DNA of 64,000 nt. Source: Methanobrevibacter ruminantium M1. GTDB lineage: Archaea > Methanobacteriota > Methanobacteria > Methanobacteriales > Methanobacteriaceae. The stretch's first letter is position 1; every line of letters begins with the position of its first letter. The notes under the pieces were generated by a model. That model was not told the origin of the DNA. It did no database searches and worked only from the letters and a program-made list of their open reading frames with translations. The stretch spans positions 1,573,501 through 1,637,500 of the forward strand of contig NC_013790.1 of NCBI RefSeq assembly GCF_000024185.1, given 5' to 3'. The translations under genes were made by a program, and so were the position numbers. This document shows, in pieces, positions 55,201 to 63,886 of this stretch.

Positions 55201-56271
55201 GACTGTAATTGGCCTGAAGGTATTGTTGAAGGTATTGTTTGCTATAACCGTACCTGATCCTCCCGCCTCTGCCATGAGACAGACCGAATAGCAGTAGGAA
55301 TCATATGTACCGTTTCGACTAGTGAAATAATTGTTTGCTATAATATTATCATGGGACTTTTCCAGATCCTCCCTTGGATAGAAATCACCGTTTCCGTACA
55401 TACAATAGTAGATCATATTGGTATTGTATGTCTCTATGTAGTTTCCATAGAAGAGATTGTTGGAAGAGCCTGTCATTGGTATGGCTGTTGCCTGGCCTGT
55501 GATGATTGTGCTGTTGATAATCCTGTTATTTGAAGCGTTTGACATTATTATACCATAACACTTCATCTGGCTGTTGTTTATTGTCAGATTGACTATATCA
55601 TGACCTGCAGAATTGATTATATGAATCCCGCATAGGTAGAAGGACCCGACTTTCTCATTTCTGTTTACAATCCTTAAATTGGAAAGACTTGTACCGGAGC
55701 TTCCCTCTATAAGGCGTATGAGACAATTGGACATTGTGTCCCCATCTGAGATAGGGAGAATGTTAATATTCTTTGTGATTGAGAATATCTTTCCAGAGAC
55801 ATTTCCAATGAGAAGAGTGTCTCCATCCTTGATGGTTCCTTCCCTAATGGCCCCATCCTTGGATAGGTCAAAGTAGCTTGAATATGAAGAATCTGTTATT
55901 CTTATTATGGAACTGTCTGATAATCTAGTTTTAGAATCTTCATTCTTTTGTGAATTATCCTGAGTTTTAGATGTCTCTTTAGAATCTTCCAAATCACTAT
56001 CCTTTGCTAAATCATCTGATGAATCCAAATCCTCTGAGTCGTTTAAGAGTTGAGAACCTGCAGTTTCATCATCAGAGCTTAACCCATCATCATTAATGAT
56101 GCCATTGTCACTTGAGAAATAATCCGATATGCCATTTGAATTATCAATTACACTATCTTGGGTGTCAGTGACATTAATATTTAAAATATCATCATTTGCA
56201 CTAACTACAGCCAAAGACAAGAATAATATTAATACTAAAGCAAGTATGGAGGACAATTGAACCTTATTCAT
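52216..56271 (-). CDS. adhesin-like surface protein, two beta-helix regions
   Basis: 1351 residues. Order: signal peptide (about 6-25); acidic Ser/Asp segment to about 130; first parallel beta-helix about 160-570 (NNRIINSTIITG, NNTFNNT-like turns); Thr/Asn NGTDV repeat tract 590-647; an Ig-like domain about 655-745 (DAYLKDQYGNPISGVSIDFH); second beta-helix about 745-1175; an Asn/Gly/Ser stalk; and a C-terminal membrane helix (IPVLCILFLLIFACASELV) with a basic end. Surface anchoring through the last helix is expected. GGAGGTGA precedes the ATG. It is smaller than, and lacks the DUF11 repeats of, the protein at 31283. Confidence 0.92.
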   Translation of the reverse strand: MNKVQLSSILALVLILFLSLAVVSANDDILNINVTDTQDSVIDNSNGISDYFSSDNGIINDDGLSSDDETAGSQLLNDSEDLDSSDDLAKDSDLEDSKETSKTQDNSQKNEDSKTRLSDSSIIRITDSSYSSYFDLSKDGAIREGTIKDGDTLLIGNVSGKIFSITKNINILPISDGDTMSNCLIRLIEGSSGTSLSNLRIVNRNEKVGSFYLCGIHIINSAGHDIVNLTINNSQMKCYGIIMSNASNNRIINSTIITGQATAIPMTGSSNNLFYGNYIETYNTNMIYYCMYGNGDFYPREDLEKSHDNIIANNYFTSRNGTYDSYCYSVCLMAEAGGSGTVIANNTFNNTFRPITVSTPDTLVINNTILNVGGEAGIIVDGNNVTIMNNNISTKRLEGFQWNKEGDVVGIFTYGSNTRIIGNSIDTVGTNGIRSSGDATFISGNTINTESSACINLTKSNAVVEDNALNGIGSSAVRIYTSKLVENTTIRNNNISSDSEGIVLKGKIDYSLVCGNIIEISNPEDAIIVGKYTNRNPLVPQHYAIFNNTINGIVVNLTDISEIERNDTDSGLNNTNTSDSGNNGTGNTGNGTNITDVNGTDINGTDVNGTNITDINGTDVNGTNVTDVNGTDVNGTDVNGTDINGTGNATIPVNITKLSTSITVYNTTVLRGDYLDAYLKDQYGNPISGVSIDFHFKDKVYAKTTDSEGKASLHFDAIPDNYTMNISFTGNNYYLSSNITIDISVIPVSYYLNESNFYEYFGEDGYLKGDYEYADLIFQGDFRNKRIVLNQPLRIISDSAVLYDSIIKIESDKVVVDGFTIVNRNPGNKQDNHRFAILLDYVRDVSVINNKIKLDSYDSGYGIYLSETQDSTVSNNSIDVKADKLTFGIILYDSKDNLIQDNIIKVNGTDDPHQYESTIQVDTSISVDDYEAEGMIIPEVYKTYGIILFYSSSNDIGYNVINATSGLKKYYTAVKESTNSIVGVDLYYDSNYNKVHHNNVVVSAKDPYLYGLGVLGAETGKRDQFATNNSFTDNIVFVNGTYYAAGIIAGYNSINTTILRNYIICFSNNVSYGVILEGALNSVVDSNYVISRSRINYVLEGYDTDYNLISNNTLNAFGQYVGDVSLYNSKHNYIAGNKLSPIFREGRLKDASELPGGVDFDAIFSELGVSNPLHDYSDKDWSELLRTDLTDHADVIPPHTGAFYDDGGEGNIFVDNEVPAPPSGGNGQTNRTGSGETNSNGNGNSSNGSQNSNSNSTVVNNNNGNSGSQSDMDGSGNNPETDTLKGNTVGTSSSAAVTESARAYNLDVDEDAASSRSLSFGGMNIPVLCILFLLIFACASELVKRSKRNIR
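54336..54510 (-). repeat. short in-frame repeat coding NGTD tract
   Basis: Repeats of about 18 bp (GTTCCGTTAACATCTGTT and variants) encode NGTDV, NGTNIT and NGTDI units. Each Asn-Gly-Thr is an N-glycosylation sequon, so the tract could be densely glycosylated. Confidence 0.8.
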
Positions 56272-56741
56272 TTTTCACCTCCATTCAAATTATTATACTT
56301 TAATCTTTCTTATATATTATATATAAATATATCCAAAAAGTTTGAAAAGAACTAAAATTTAATTAAATCGAATTGATTTGAAAGAAAAGATAAGTTTAAA
56401 TTATTTTTATATATCATTTTATTCTTAAAATTTCAAAACAATATCTTTGATAAATATTTAAAAAAATAAGGCCTTGCAAATATTGTTAGGACAAAACAAA
56501 AAATTATAAGAATATCAAATTATACAAAATATATAAGAAAAAGATTATTTAACTATTCTAATGAATATTTATAAAAATTGAAATTGGACAGTTAAAAAAA
56601 AAACATGTTTAAAAGAATTTATTTCATTAAAAATAAAGAACTATAAGTTATATTATAAAAATAAAGAACTATAAGTTATATTATAAAAATAAAGAATTTG
56701 AATTATTATTTTTCTTATAAAAACAATTTCAAGGTATAAAA
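56272..56741. other. intergenic region between divergent adhesin and uvrC genes
   Basis: A 28-bp direct repeat (AAATAAAGAACTATAAGTTA plus TATTATAA) occurs at 56631 and 56659, with a third partial start at 56687; it is directly upstream of uvrC and contains TATA-like words. AAGGT at 56732 is the uvrC ribosome-binding site. The rest is AT-rich. Confidence 0.6.
56631..56696. repeat. 28-bp tandem repeat upstream of uvrC
   Basis: Two full copies and the first part of a third copy of AAATAAAGAACTATAAGTTA followed by TATTATAA, exact 28-bp period. It may duplicate the uvrC promoter region. Confidence 0.8.
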
Positions 56742-58589
56742 ATGTCAACTAAAGTACACTCACCAGATGAACTGCCTCAAAAGCCTGGAATATACATAAT
56801 GAAAGACATAAATGAGGAGATCATCTATGTAGGCAAGTCAAAGTCTCTAAGAAACCGAGTAAAGTCTTATTTTCAAAAGAACCTTGACAGCCCTAAGACA
56901 AAGGTGCTGATGAGCCATTTCAACAGCCTTGAATACATAGTCACAAACACCGAAAAGGAAGCCCTCATTCTAGAGGCAAACCTAATCAAGAAGCATCGCC
57001 CGAGATACAATATACGCCTTAAGGATGACAAGAGATACCCTTACGTAAAGATAACAGACGAGGACTTTCCAAAGATTGTCATCACCCGCACAATATCAAA
57101 GACCGGAACATATTACGGCCCATTTACAGATGTTACAGCTGTTCGCCAAACCGTCAAGTTTCTAAAGCAGCTATTTAGAATCAGAACCTGCAAAAGAATG
57201 GACGGCCCATGCTTAAACAGTCAAATAGACCTATGCTATGCACCTTGTGACGGCCAGATCTCAAAGGAAGAGTATAAGGAGCATATAAAAAAGATTGATC
57301 TTTTTTTCCAAGGCAAATATAATAAGATAATCAAGGACCTTGAAATTGAGATGAAACAGGCAGCTGAAAGGCAGGAATATGAAAAGGCTGCAGTGATTAG
57401 GGACCAGATAAGCTCAATCGATGAGGTTATGAAAAAGCAGTTCGTTGAATTTGAAAACGACTTGGATCAAGATATCATAGCAATCGCATACACAATCCAT
57501 AATGCAGTTGCAGTTGTTATGAACATCCGAAACGGAAAGATCATGGGCAAGGACGACTTTACAATGGACGGTTCAGAGAATACCACTTCAGATGAGGTTA
57601 TCTCTGCCTTCATCAAGCAGTACTATGGAATAAACAGACACATTCCAAAGGAAGTTCTACTTGAAGAGGATATACCAGATAAGGAGCTTATTGAAGAATG
57701 GCTAAGCGACTTAAGAGGAAATAAGGTATCCTTAAAAGTGCCTCAAAAGGGAAATAAGCTTAGGTTAGTGCGAATGGCAGGAAAGAATGCAGAGATAATC
57801 AAGAACCAAAGGCAAAAGATGGAAAATTCAATGATGGAACTTAAGAGATATCTCAATCTTAAAAAGCTTCCAAGAGTCATAGAGGGCTATGACATATCAA
57901 ACATTTCAGGAAAGCTTGCAGTAGGTTCCAAGGTTTCATTCCTCGACGGAAAGCCAAACAAGAAGCAATATAAGAAATTCAAGATGAATACTCCAGGACC
58001 TAATGACTTTGCAATGATGAAGGAACTCTTGGAAAGAAGACTTAAACCCCTTAAGGAACATTACGAAAAGGTCAGAATCAATGAGGAGCATACCAAACAT
58101 AATGAAGCGGAAACAGAAAAGATAGAGCCCTTAAAATTAGGGGAAGAGCCAAACCTAATAGTTATTGACGGAGGAAAGGGACAGTTGGGAATGGCTGTTG
58201 ATGTTCTAAAGGAATATAATCTTACCCACATACCGATAATAGGACTTGCAAAGGAGTTTGAAGAGATTTACATTCCTAACAGCAGCTTTCCAATCATCAT
58301 TCCTCAGGACAATGAGGCTCTCCATCTGCTGCAGCAGGTAAGGGATGAATCCCATAGGTTTGCAGTGACATATCACAGAAAATTAAGGTCTAAGAAAATA
58401 GAGGAGTCTCCACTTGATGAGATAGAGGGAATCGGTAAAAAGAGAAAATTAGAGTTATTAAGGCATTTCGGTGACTTTGACAGCATTAAAAAGGCAAGTG
58501 TTGAAGAGCTGAAGGGCGTTGATGGGATGAATGAGAAAGTGGCTTTGAATGTTTATAATTATTTTCATGAGGGTGAAAAGGAGCAATAG
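56742..58589 (+). CDS. uvrC: excinuclease ABC subunit C
   Basis: 615 residues. GIY-YIG nuclease domain at the N-terminus (KPGIYIMKDINEEIIYVGKSKSLRNRV), a cysteine cluster (CKRMDGPCLNSQIDLCYAPC), the UvrB-binding UVR helix pair (EMKQAAERQEYEKAAVIRDQ), the RNase H-like C-terminal nuclease domain (EGYDISNISGKLAVGS and IVIDGGKGQL) and a helix-hairpin-helix end (IEGIGKKRKLELLRHFGDFD). It makes the two cuts of nucleotide excision repair with UvrA and UvrB, which are not in the window. Bacterial-type Uvr systems occur in mesophilic methanogens, probably by transfer from bacteria. AAGGT precedes the ATG. Confidence 0.97.
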   Translation: MSTKVHSPDELPQKPGIYIMKDINEEIIYVGKSKSLRNRVKSYFQKNLDSPKTKVLMSHFNSLEYIVTNTEKEALILEANLIKKHRPRYNIRLKDDKRYPYVKITDEDFPKIVITRTISKTGTYYGPFTDVTAVRQTVKFLKQLFRIRTCKRMDGPCLNSQIDLCYAPCDGQISKEEYKEHIKKIDLFFQGKYNKIIKDLEIEMKQAAERQEYEKAAVIRDQISSIDEVMKKQFVEFENDLDQDIIAIAYTIHNAVAVVMNIRNGKIMGKDDFTMDGSENTTSDEVISAFIKQYYGINRHIPKEVLLEEDIPDKELIEEWLSDLRGNKVSLKVPQKGNKLRLVRMAGKNAEIIKNQRQKMENSMMELKRYLNLKKLPRVIEGYDISNISGKLAVGSKVSFLDGKPNKKQYKKFKMNTPGPNDFAMMKELLERRLKPLKEHYEKVRINEEHTKHNEAETEKIEPLKLGEEPNLIVIDGGKGQLGMAVDVLKEYNLTHIPIIGLAKEFEEIYIPNSSFPIIIPQDNEALHLLQQVRDESHRFAVTYHRKLRSKKIEESPLDEIEGIGKKRKLELLRHFGDFDSIKKASVEELKGVDGMNEKVALNVYNYFHEGEKEQ

Positions 58590-58594
58590 TGAGA

Positions 58595-58755
58595 AATAAG
58601 TTCTATGAGAATAAAAAAATAAAAAATAAGTCTTATGATAATAAAAATAAAAAAATAAGCCCTATGATAATAAAAATAAAAAAAATAAGCCCTATAAGAA
58701 TAATATAAAAAATAACTCCTATAAAAGTAAAAATAAAAAAATAAGCATTATCTAA
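58595..58755. repeat. 29-30-bp AT-rich tandem repeat downstream of uvrC
   Basis: AATAAGYCYTATGATAATAA followed by AAATAAAAAA recurs at 58595, 58625, 58654, 58684, 58711 and 58740 (spacing 27-30 bp) with point changes. It fills the gap between the convergent uvrC and UPF0200 genes. Confidence 0.75.
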
Positions 58756-58847
58756 CAAATAGCTAAAAAAAGAAAAAAATCTGTTTATTCAAATTATAAG
58801 AAAAAATTTAAAAAAAAAGTTAAGGAATGTTTATATGGATTAAAAGA

Positions 58848-59390
58848 TTAATCCATTTCCTTTTCAATAAAATCAGCAACGGATTGCTTGAATTCCTCTA
58901 AAGAGCATTCATTGTTAAGCATATAGTCCGCAGTTGCCACAACTTCAGCAATTCCAAATCCTATTTCTCTATTGTCCCTTACAAGGAAGTCCTCATAGAC
59001 TTCAGGATCGTCTTCCCTGTTTCTAAGGACAAGCCTTTCAAATCTTGTTTGAGGGCTGGCATAAATGGAAACTGAAATGAAATTATCAAAGCTTTCCTTA
59101 AAGAGCTCTATTTCATAAGGGCTTCTGATTCCATCAACTAAAATGATCTTTGCATCTTTATCTTTTTCTAAAATTTCCTTAATTCTTTCAATTGTCAGTT
59201 CAGCCACTATATATTGGCCAAATTCTTCCCTTAATTTTCTGGCAGTGGTACCGCTGTCTTCTCCTCTTTCTGCAGCCTTTTCACGTACAAGATCGCCCAT
59301 GCAAACTACTAGAGCTCCTTTTTCTTCAGCAGTATCAAAAAGAATGCTTTTCCCAGAACCTGGTAAACCTGTTACACCTATAACTTTCAT
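58848..59390 (-). CDS. UPF0200-type P-loop nucleotide kinase, dephospho-CoA-kinase-like
   Basis: 180 residues. Walker A GLPGSGKS at residues 8-15, then GALVVCMGDLVREKAAERGE, the acceptor-like IILVDGIRSPYEIELFKESF and RLVLRNREDDPE. It matches the archaeal UPF0200 family, related to dephospho-CoA kinase and adenylate kinase folds; the substrate has not been settled. The next gene upstream makes phosphopantothenate, an intriguing link to CoA synthesis, although archaea have a different dephospho-CoA kinase. The ATG at 59390 follows CGTGATTTTA; the longer GTG start at 59399 is in that site. Confidence 0.82.
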   Translation of the reverse strand: MKVIGVTGLPGSGKSILFDTAEEKGALVVCMGDLVREKAAERGEDSGTTARKLREEFGQYIVAELTIERIKEILEKDKDAKIILVDGIRSPYEIELFKESFDNFISVSIYASPQTRFERLVLRNREDDPEVYEDFLVRDNREIGFGIAEVVATADYMLNNECSLEEFKQSVADFIEKEMD

Positions 59391-59582
59391 TAAAATCACG
59401 AACTAGTTTATAATTTTATAATCGTTAGAAAAAATATTCCTATTTTCATTAATTATTAAATTTTTTAATCATTGGAAATAATATTTATATCTTTATTTAT
59501 TATTAAACTTATCTTATTTTTTAAAAAATCACAAACTGCTAAAATCTTGAATACTATTTTTAAAATTCAAATGGATAATGAC

Positions 59583-60329
59583 TTATTTTAATTTAATCTC
59601 AGCCAAGGAATCCTTAAGGTTCTGCTCATTGGAGAAATTCTTAATTATGTTTTCTAAAAATTCCTTATCCTTGTCCTTGCCTTTCTCTTTAAAGTCAAGA
59701 GCCATGCTTGTCATCAATGGAACTGCCCTTACAATATTATCCACAATAGAGACTGTAGACATCTTAGAAGTCCTTGATAGAGGATTTAAATCTATGCAAA
59801 TTATCTTCTTGCCATTTTGAACTAGAACTTCAGCCCTGTCACCATCTTCAAGAGGAACAAGCATCACATCAGCAATGTAGCTACCTTCCTTGCTTGCTGT
59901 AGCCCTTGGGCTGTTGAGATTGTCAATATATTCAAGCTTTTCATCGTTTCCGCCAAGAATATCTTCCCAGCCCCTTTCCTTAAACATTCTTTCAATTATT
60001 TCAACACGTTCTGGAGTTCTGTAAAAGAGATTTATTTCTATCTTAGAGTCTGTTGCCTTTGCAAGCTCGATTATTTCATCTATGGCAAGTGCAGTAGTGT
60101 TTCCATTAACTGACAATACCGGATTTTCTGCAAGCAATATGTATGCAACAGCAGCTTCACATGCCTTTCTAGCAGGTTCTGTGGTTCTCTCGCCTATAAG
60201 ATAGTCGAATGTCTCTCCCCTTCCGTGAGCAATCATTCCAGAATCTGCTAAATAGCCTTCCTTAAATGCGTTTTTGACTTTATCTCTTAATAATAATGAT
60301 TCGTAACGTGGATGAGTTTTTGGTATCAT
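59583..60329 (-). CDS. 4-phosphopantoate--beta-alanine ligase (archaeal phosphopantothenate synthetase)
   Basis: 248 residues matching the archaeal PPS family (COG1701): PKTHPRYESLLLRDKV, GMIAHGRGETFDYLIGERTT, PVLSVNGNTTALAIDEI and DLNPLSRTSKMSTVSIVDNI. It joins 4-phosphopantoate and beta-alanine with ATP in the archaeal route to coenzyme A, where phosphorylation precedes condensation. The length is near usual. It is followed at a 190-bp gap by the UPF0200 kinase, in the same direction. No clear ribosome-binding site. Confidence 0.9.
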   Translation of the reverse strand: MIPKTHPRYESLLLRDKVKNAFKEGYLADSGMIAHGRGETFDYLIGERTTEPARKACEAAVAYILLAENPVLSVNGNTTALAIDEIIELAKATDSKIEINLFYRTPERVEIIERMFKERGWEDILGGNDEKLEYIDNLNSPRATASKEGSYIADVMLVPLEDGDRAEVLVQNGKKIICIDLNPLSRTSKMSTVSIVDNIVRAVPLMTSMALDFKEKGKDKDKEFLENIIKNFSNEQNLKDSLAEIKLK

Positions 60330-60522
60330 AATTATTATATTGTTTAAATTAAGTTATAAAATCTTTTATTGGAAATGGATTTGATGATAAAGTTAATTCA
60401 AAAATAGCGAAAAAAATAGTTAATTGTTTCAAATAATTAAAAAGATATTAAATTGATAAAAAGAGATTTAAAATTGATTATTAGTTAAATTAATATAAAA
60501 TAGCTTTAAGCATTAAAAAGAC

Positions 60523-61101
60523 TTATTCTAAAAGTTTCTTATCTAATTCATCCAAGATTGCTTCTATTCTCGAAAATATTTCATCTGGAGAGTCATCTGC
60601 TGGAATAACATTCCAATTGTACAATACAGGCTCTGCCATTTTTCTCACCTTTACAAAGGCATCATAGTTTTCAAACATCTCTTCCTTTTCATTTCTTGAC
60701 TTGACCCGTCTAACCAGCTCCTTTGGAGAGACATCCAAATAAAAGAAGTATTCGGAGATAGGAAGCAATACACAAACCAATTTATAAACAGGAACAGATA
60801 TGGCTTTGCTTAAATAGGAAACAGCCAATGTATATCTTACAAAGATAACAGTATCGTATTTTCCATAATATTTAATTACAGACCTTATTGCATCTGCGCC
60901 ATAGCAAAGGGTTGCAATGATCTTATTAAGCTTTCCCTTTTTCTCTAATGCGGATTTTGAATGGCGGCCAAAGAAATTGTCAGATGTTGGATGAGAACGA
61001 ATTACCACAGTTCCTTCCTGCTCATACTTTTCCTTGATCTTTCTTGCTTGAGTGTCCTTTCCAGAACCGTCAAGCCCATCAATAGCAATAAATCGTTTCA
61101 T
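60523..61101 (-). CDS. thymidylate kinase-like protein
   Basis: 192 residues. P-loop GLDGSGKDT (residues 9-17), then VVIRSHPTSDNFFGRHSKSA, RYTLAVSYLSKAISVPVY and the lid-like LVRRVKSRNEKEEMFEN. It has the layout of dTMP kinases, but the usual DRY/DRF element is replaced by VRYTLAVSYL, so the substrate may differ. It lies upstream of the phosphopantothenate synthetase by about 190 bp in the same direction. Confidence 0.75.
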   Translation of the reverse strand: MKRFIAIDGLDGSGKDTQARKIKEKYEQEGTVVIRSHPTSDNFFGRHSKSALEKKGKLNKIIATLCYGADAIRSVIKYYGKYDTVIFVRYTLAVSYLSKAISVPVYKLVCVLLPISEYFFYLDVSPKELVRRVKSRNEKEEMFENYDAFVKVRKMAEPVLYNWNVIPADDSPDEIFSRIEAILDELDKKLLE

Positions 61102-61346
61102 GATAACATTCCCACAATTGGATAAATCAATTAGACTGTAAAAATAATTGTTTTTTAAAAAAGTCTAAACTTAATTAACTAATATTATATTGGAACTCTT
61201 TTATAAATCTTTATAAAATAATCTGTCTTTTTATTTCAAAAAGCATTCTAAATAACTGAATAAGCTTATTAAACAGGATGGTAAAAAACAATTATATCTA
61301 ATAAAAATCATAGTAAATATTAAGAATAATTAAGAGGAGAGCAAAC

Positions 61347-61874
61347 ATGGATGAAAAAATAGAAAATCCCGAACTTAAAGCAATAATGGCAATCGACCCT
61401 GAAGAGATGGATGAAGACCAGCTAAACAAGTTTGTTGAAGCGTTTATGGAAGCGACACTAATTGTTCCAGCAGAAATGGAAACAGATATTGACATTGAAG
61501 GCATGAGCGATGAGGAAATAGCCTTGAATGAAGAGATTGAAATAACCATAATCAAGCTTGAGGACGATGAGGGACATGAATTCATTCCAGCATACACAGA
61601 TGATGAGGAAGTTGAAAAGCTTGATTTTGATGTCTATGGATTAATTTTTAAAACAGAAGACTTAGCTAACCTTTTATATGAAAGCGAAGACGAACTTGAA
61701 GCGGTTGTATTAAATCCATTCACTGAATATTCTGCTGAAATTCCTTTGGATTCCCTTTTTGAGCTCTTTGATTTAGAGGAATGTGATGATCCTAACTGTG
61801 ATAATCCACACCACCACCATCATGACCATGAACACAATCACGAGCATCATCATGACCATGAACACGAGCATTAA
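61347..61874 (+). CDS. SseB-domain protein with His-rich metal-binding tail
   Basis: 175 residues. The N-terminal part matches the SseB fold: FVEAFMEATLIVPAEM, EFIPAYTDDEEVEKL and AVVLNPFTEYSAEIPLDSLF. The last 30 residues contain CDDPNC followed by a run of His, Asp and Glu (HHHHHDHEHNHEHHHDHEH), a likely nickel, zinc or cobalt store or buffer. Methanogens need much nickel and cobalt, which suits such a tail, but this is inference. AAGAGGAGAG precedes the ATG. Confidence 0.8.
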   Translation: MDEKIENPELKAIMAIDPEEMDEDQLNKFVEAFMEATLIVPAEMETDIDIEGMSDEEIALNEEIEITIIKLEDDEGHEFIPAYTDDEEVEKLDFDVYGLIFKTEDLANLLYESEDELEAVVLNPFTEYSAEIPLDSLFELFDLEECDDPNCDNPHHHHHDHEHNHEHHHDHEHEH

Positions 61875-62085
61875 AAAGATTTAAATGAATTAAAAAGAGT
61901 TAAAAGGATAATTATAATTCCAATTGAAAAAAATAGAATTATAAAGTGTTTAAAAAAATAGAATCATAAAGTGTTTAGAAGCTTAAAAACAAGAGAAGCA
62001 TAGTTAAATTTAAAAAAAAGATAAAAATGAAAATTAAGTAATAAAAAATTACTTAATTTAAAAATAAATAAAAAGATTAATTTTT

Positions 62086-62943
62086 TTAACTGAAATTAAA
62101 AATACTTAATATAGCATTGAGAATACCATCAATGGAGAATCCTGATGTGGTATTGTTAACAGCATCATCCAATTGTTCCTTATAGCTGTTTGCATCATCT
62201 TGAACCTCTTGGAGCTGTTGAATGGTATCTGCAAGGTTTTCAATGTCGCTATCGGAAATGTTGATATTATAGGTTGTGCTGTAGTCATTTATTATTGTCA
62301 CAATTGTATCATGATCTGTAATATTCTTTTCCTGAACCTCTTCCTTTACATCATCCACCAATTTGGATAATTCTTCAGAGCTTACATCATCATTATTTTC
62401 AACAATTGCAGCTTCTGTATAAATTTGATCGTTAGCTGCTTGCTTTACATTTTCTGGAATTTCAACATCTGTAACTTCCTCATAACAGTTCATGATTCCT
62501 GCAAGGGCAGATTCCCCAGTAGCAGTTACAGGAGTGCTTACATAGACATGTCCGCTTGTAATTCCCGCTGACTTTAAGGCAGAGGCATACATTTGAGGAG
62601 TGATTGTTGTAATGGAATTGTCCACTTCAACTGTGATCTCATTGTTTTGGGTCATATCCACCAAAGCGCATGACACTATCTGATTGGAATTGTATGTTTT
62701 TCCGCTTATTCCAGAGGATATTGCATTTACGTCAGCTGCAGTAATCACTTCACCTTGAACGTTGGAACTTCCATATCCCTTGCTTGCAAAGTAATTATCC
62801 ACAATAGACTTGTAATTTTGATTATTGTATGTAGTTTCGCCGTAAGTTATTACAATACCATTGTCAGTTGCTGAAAAGGCAGTTGGAATAACTGAGATTG
62901 CTATAATAGCAATTACCAATATAGAAATTATTTCTTTTCTCAT
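62086..62943 (-). CDS. secreted DUF1002 family protein
   Basis: 285 residues: a signal peptide (residues 4-24, ending TAFSA), then the DUF1002 pattern, with YGETTYNNQNYKSIVDNYFA, GKTYNSNQIVSCALVDM and SALAGIMNCYEEVTDVEIPE, followed by a helical C-terminal region. The family is widespread in Firmicutes (YpuA), so transfer from gut bacteria is possible. Function is unknown. The ATG at 62943 follows AGAGGTGATAAGT; the GTG at 62952 is in that site. Confidence 0.88.
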   Translation of the reverse strand: MRKEIISILVIAIIAISVIPTAFSATDNGIVITYGETTYNNQNYKSIVDNYFASKGYGSSNVQGEVITAADVNAISSGISGKTYNSNQIVSCALVDMTQNNEITVEVDNSITTITPQMYASALKSAGITSGHVYVSTPVTATGESALAGIMNCYEEVTDVEIPENVKQAANDQIYTEAAIVENNDDVSSEELSKLVDDVKEEVQEKNITDHDTIVTIINDYSTTYNINISDSDIENLADTIQQLQEVQDDANSYKEQLDDAVNNTTSGFSIDGILNAILSIFNFS

Positions 62944-62988
62944 ACTTATCACCTCTTTAATTTCTATAATCTTAATTAGTCAAACTAG

Positions 62989-62996
62989 TATATAAA
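62989..62996 (-). promoter_or_regulatory. TATA box of the DUF1002 gene
   Basis: Minus-strand TACATTTATATACTAG; transcription would begin near 62967, giving a leader of about 25 nt with the AGAGGTGAT ribosome-binding site inside it. Confidence 0.55.
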
Positions 62997-63217
62997 TGTA
63001 ATGTATTTTTTACAAAATAAAAAGATTTATAAAGGCACTCTTAAAATTGTTAAAAATTATAGTTCTAAGATTAGGTAAAAAAGCTTTAAAATTACTGGAA
63101 TCAACTAAATAAATAAATACTATTTAAATCAAAAAGATCTATAGCGAATAAACTTATAATGATTATAAGGATTATAACGAATTAATCATTTAATCAAAAA
63201 CAAGCATAGTGAATAAA

Positions 63218-63784
63218 ATGAAAAGCTCCATAACTAAAGAAGACTATTTAAGAATCTATGAAATGACAGATGATGTTTTCACACTTGATTTTGACTGTGG
63301 AAAGCTCTGCAACAATATCTGCTGCACCATCGAAAAGGAAGCCAAGGATGATGAGTATCTTGAGATGGTATTGTATCTCTTGCCTGGCGAAGAGGAACTC
63401 TTTTTTGAAAACCAATGGTTTGAGATGTATTATGAAACAACAGATGAATATGAATACCCTGATTCATGGAAAGGGAAGGTATATTATGTAAAGTGCTCCG
63501 ATCCACCATATTGCGATAGGAAAAGAAGGCCTATCCAATGCAGGTCATTTCCGGTAAGCCCACATCTTGATAAGGACAACAAGCTCCATCTTATCTATGA
63601 TGAGGATGACTTCAGCTATGACTGTCCAATAGTCAGCCAAAAGATGGAATTAAGCGACAATTTCAAGGAAAAGATATTAAAGATGTGGAGCATCTTAATA
63701 GAGGATGAACTGATCTTCGATTTAATAAAGATGGAGTCAGTACAACGAGAAAATAATGAAAAAGAGTATGATTTTGTTTTTTAA
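63218..63784 (+). CDS. cysteine-cluster protein, YkgJ-like
   Basis: 188 residues with four cysteine motifs: CGKLCNNICC (Cys27, 31, 35, 36), CSDPPYC, RPIQCRSFP and DCPI. The CxxxCxxxCC plus PxxCRxFP pattern is that of the YkgJ-type zinc/iron-sulfur cluster proteins, whose role is unknown. The rest is rich in acidic and aromatic residues. The ATG at 63218 is preferred, with AGTGAATAAA before it; the GTG at 63209 lies in that region. Confidence 0.8.
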   Translation: MKSSITKEDYLRIYEMTDDVFTLDFDCGKLCNNICCTIEKEAKDDEYLEMVLYLLPGEEELFFENQWFEMYYETTDEYEYPDSWKGKVYYVKCSDPPYCDRKRRPIQCRSFPVSPHLDKDNKLHLIYDEDDFSYDCPIVSQKMELSDNFKEKILKMWSILIEDELIFDLIKMESVQRENNEKEYDFVF

Positions 63785-63886
63785 AATAAATAACTAACCG
63801 TTTTAAAAAGAAAAAGGATATAAAAGACTACAAAATCTAGCCAATGAAAAATAATAAAAATAAAAATTATAATTTATTGAAGATTA

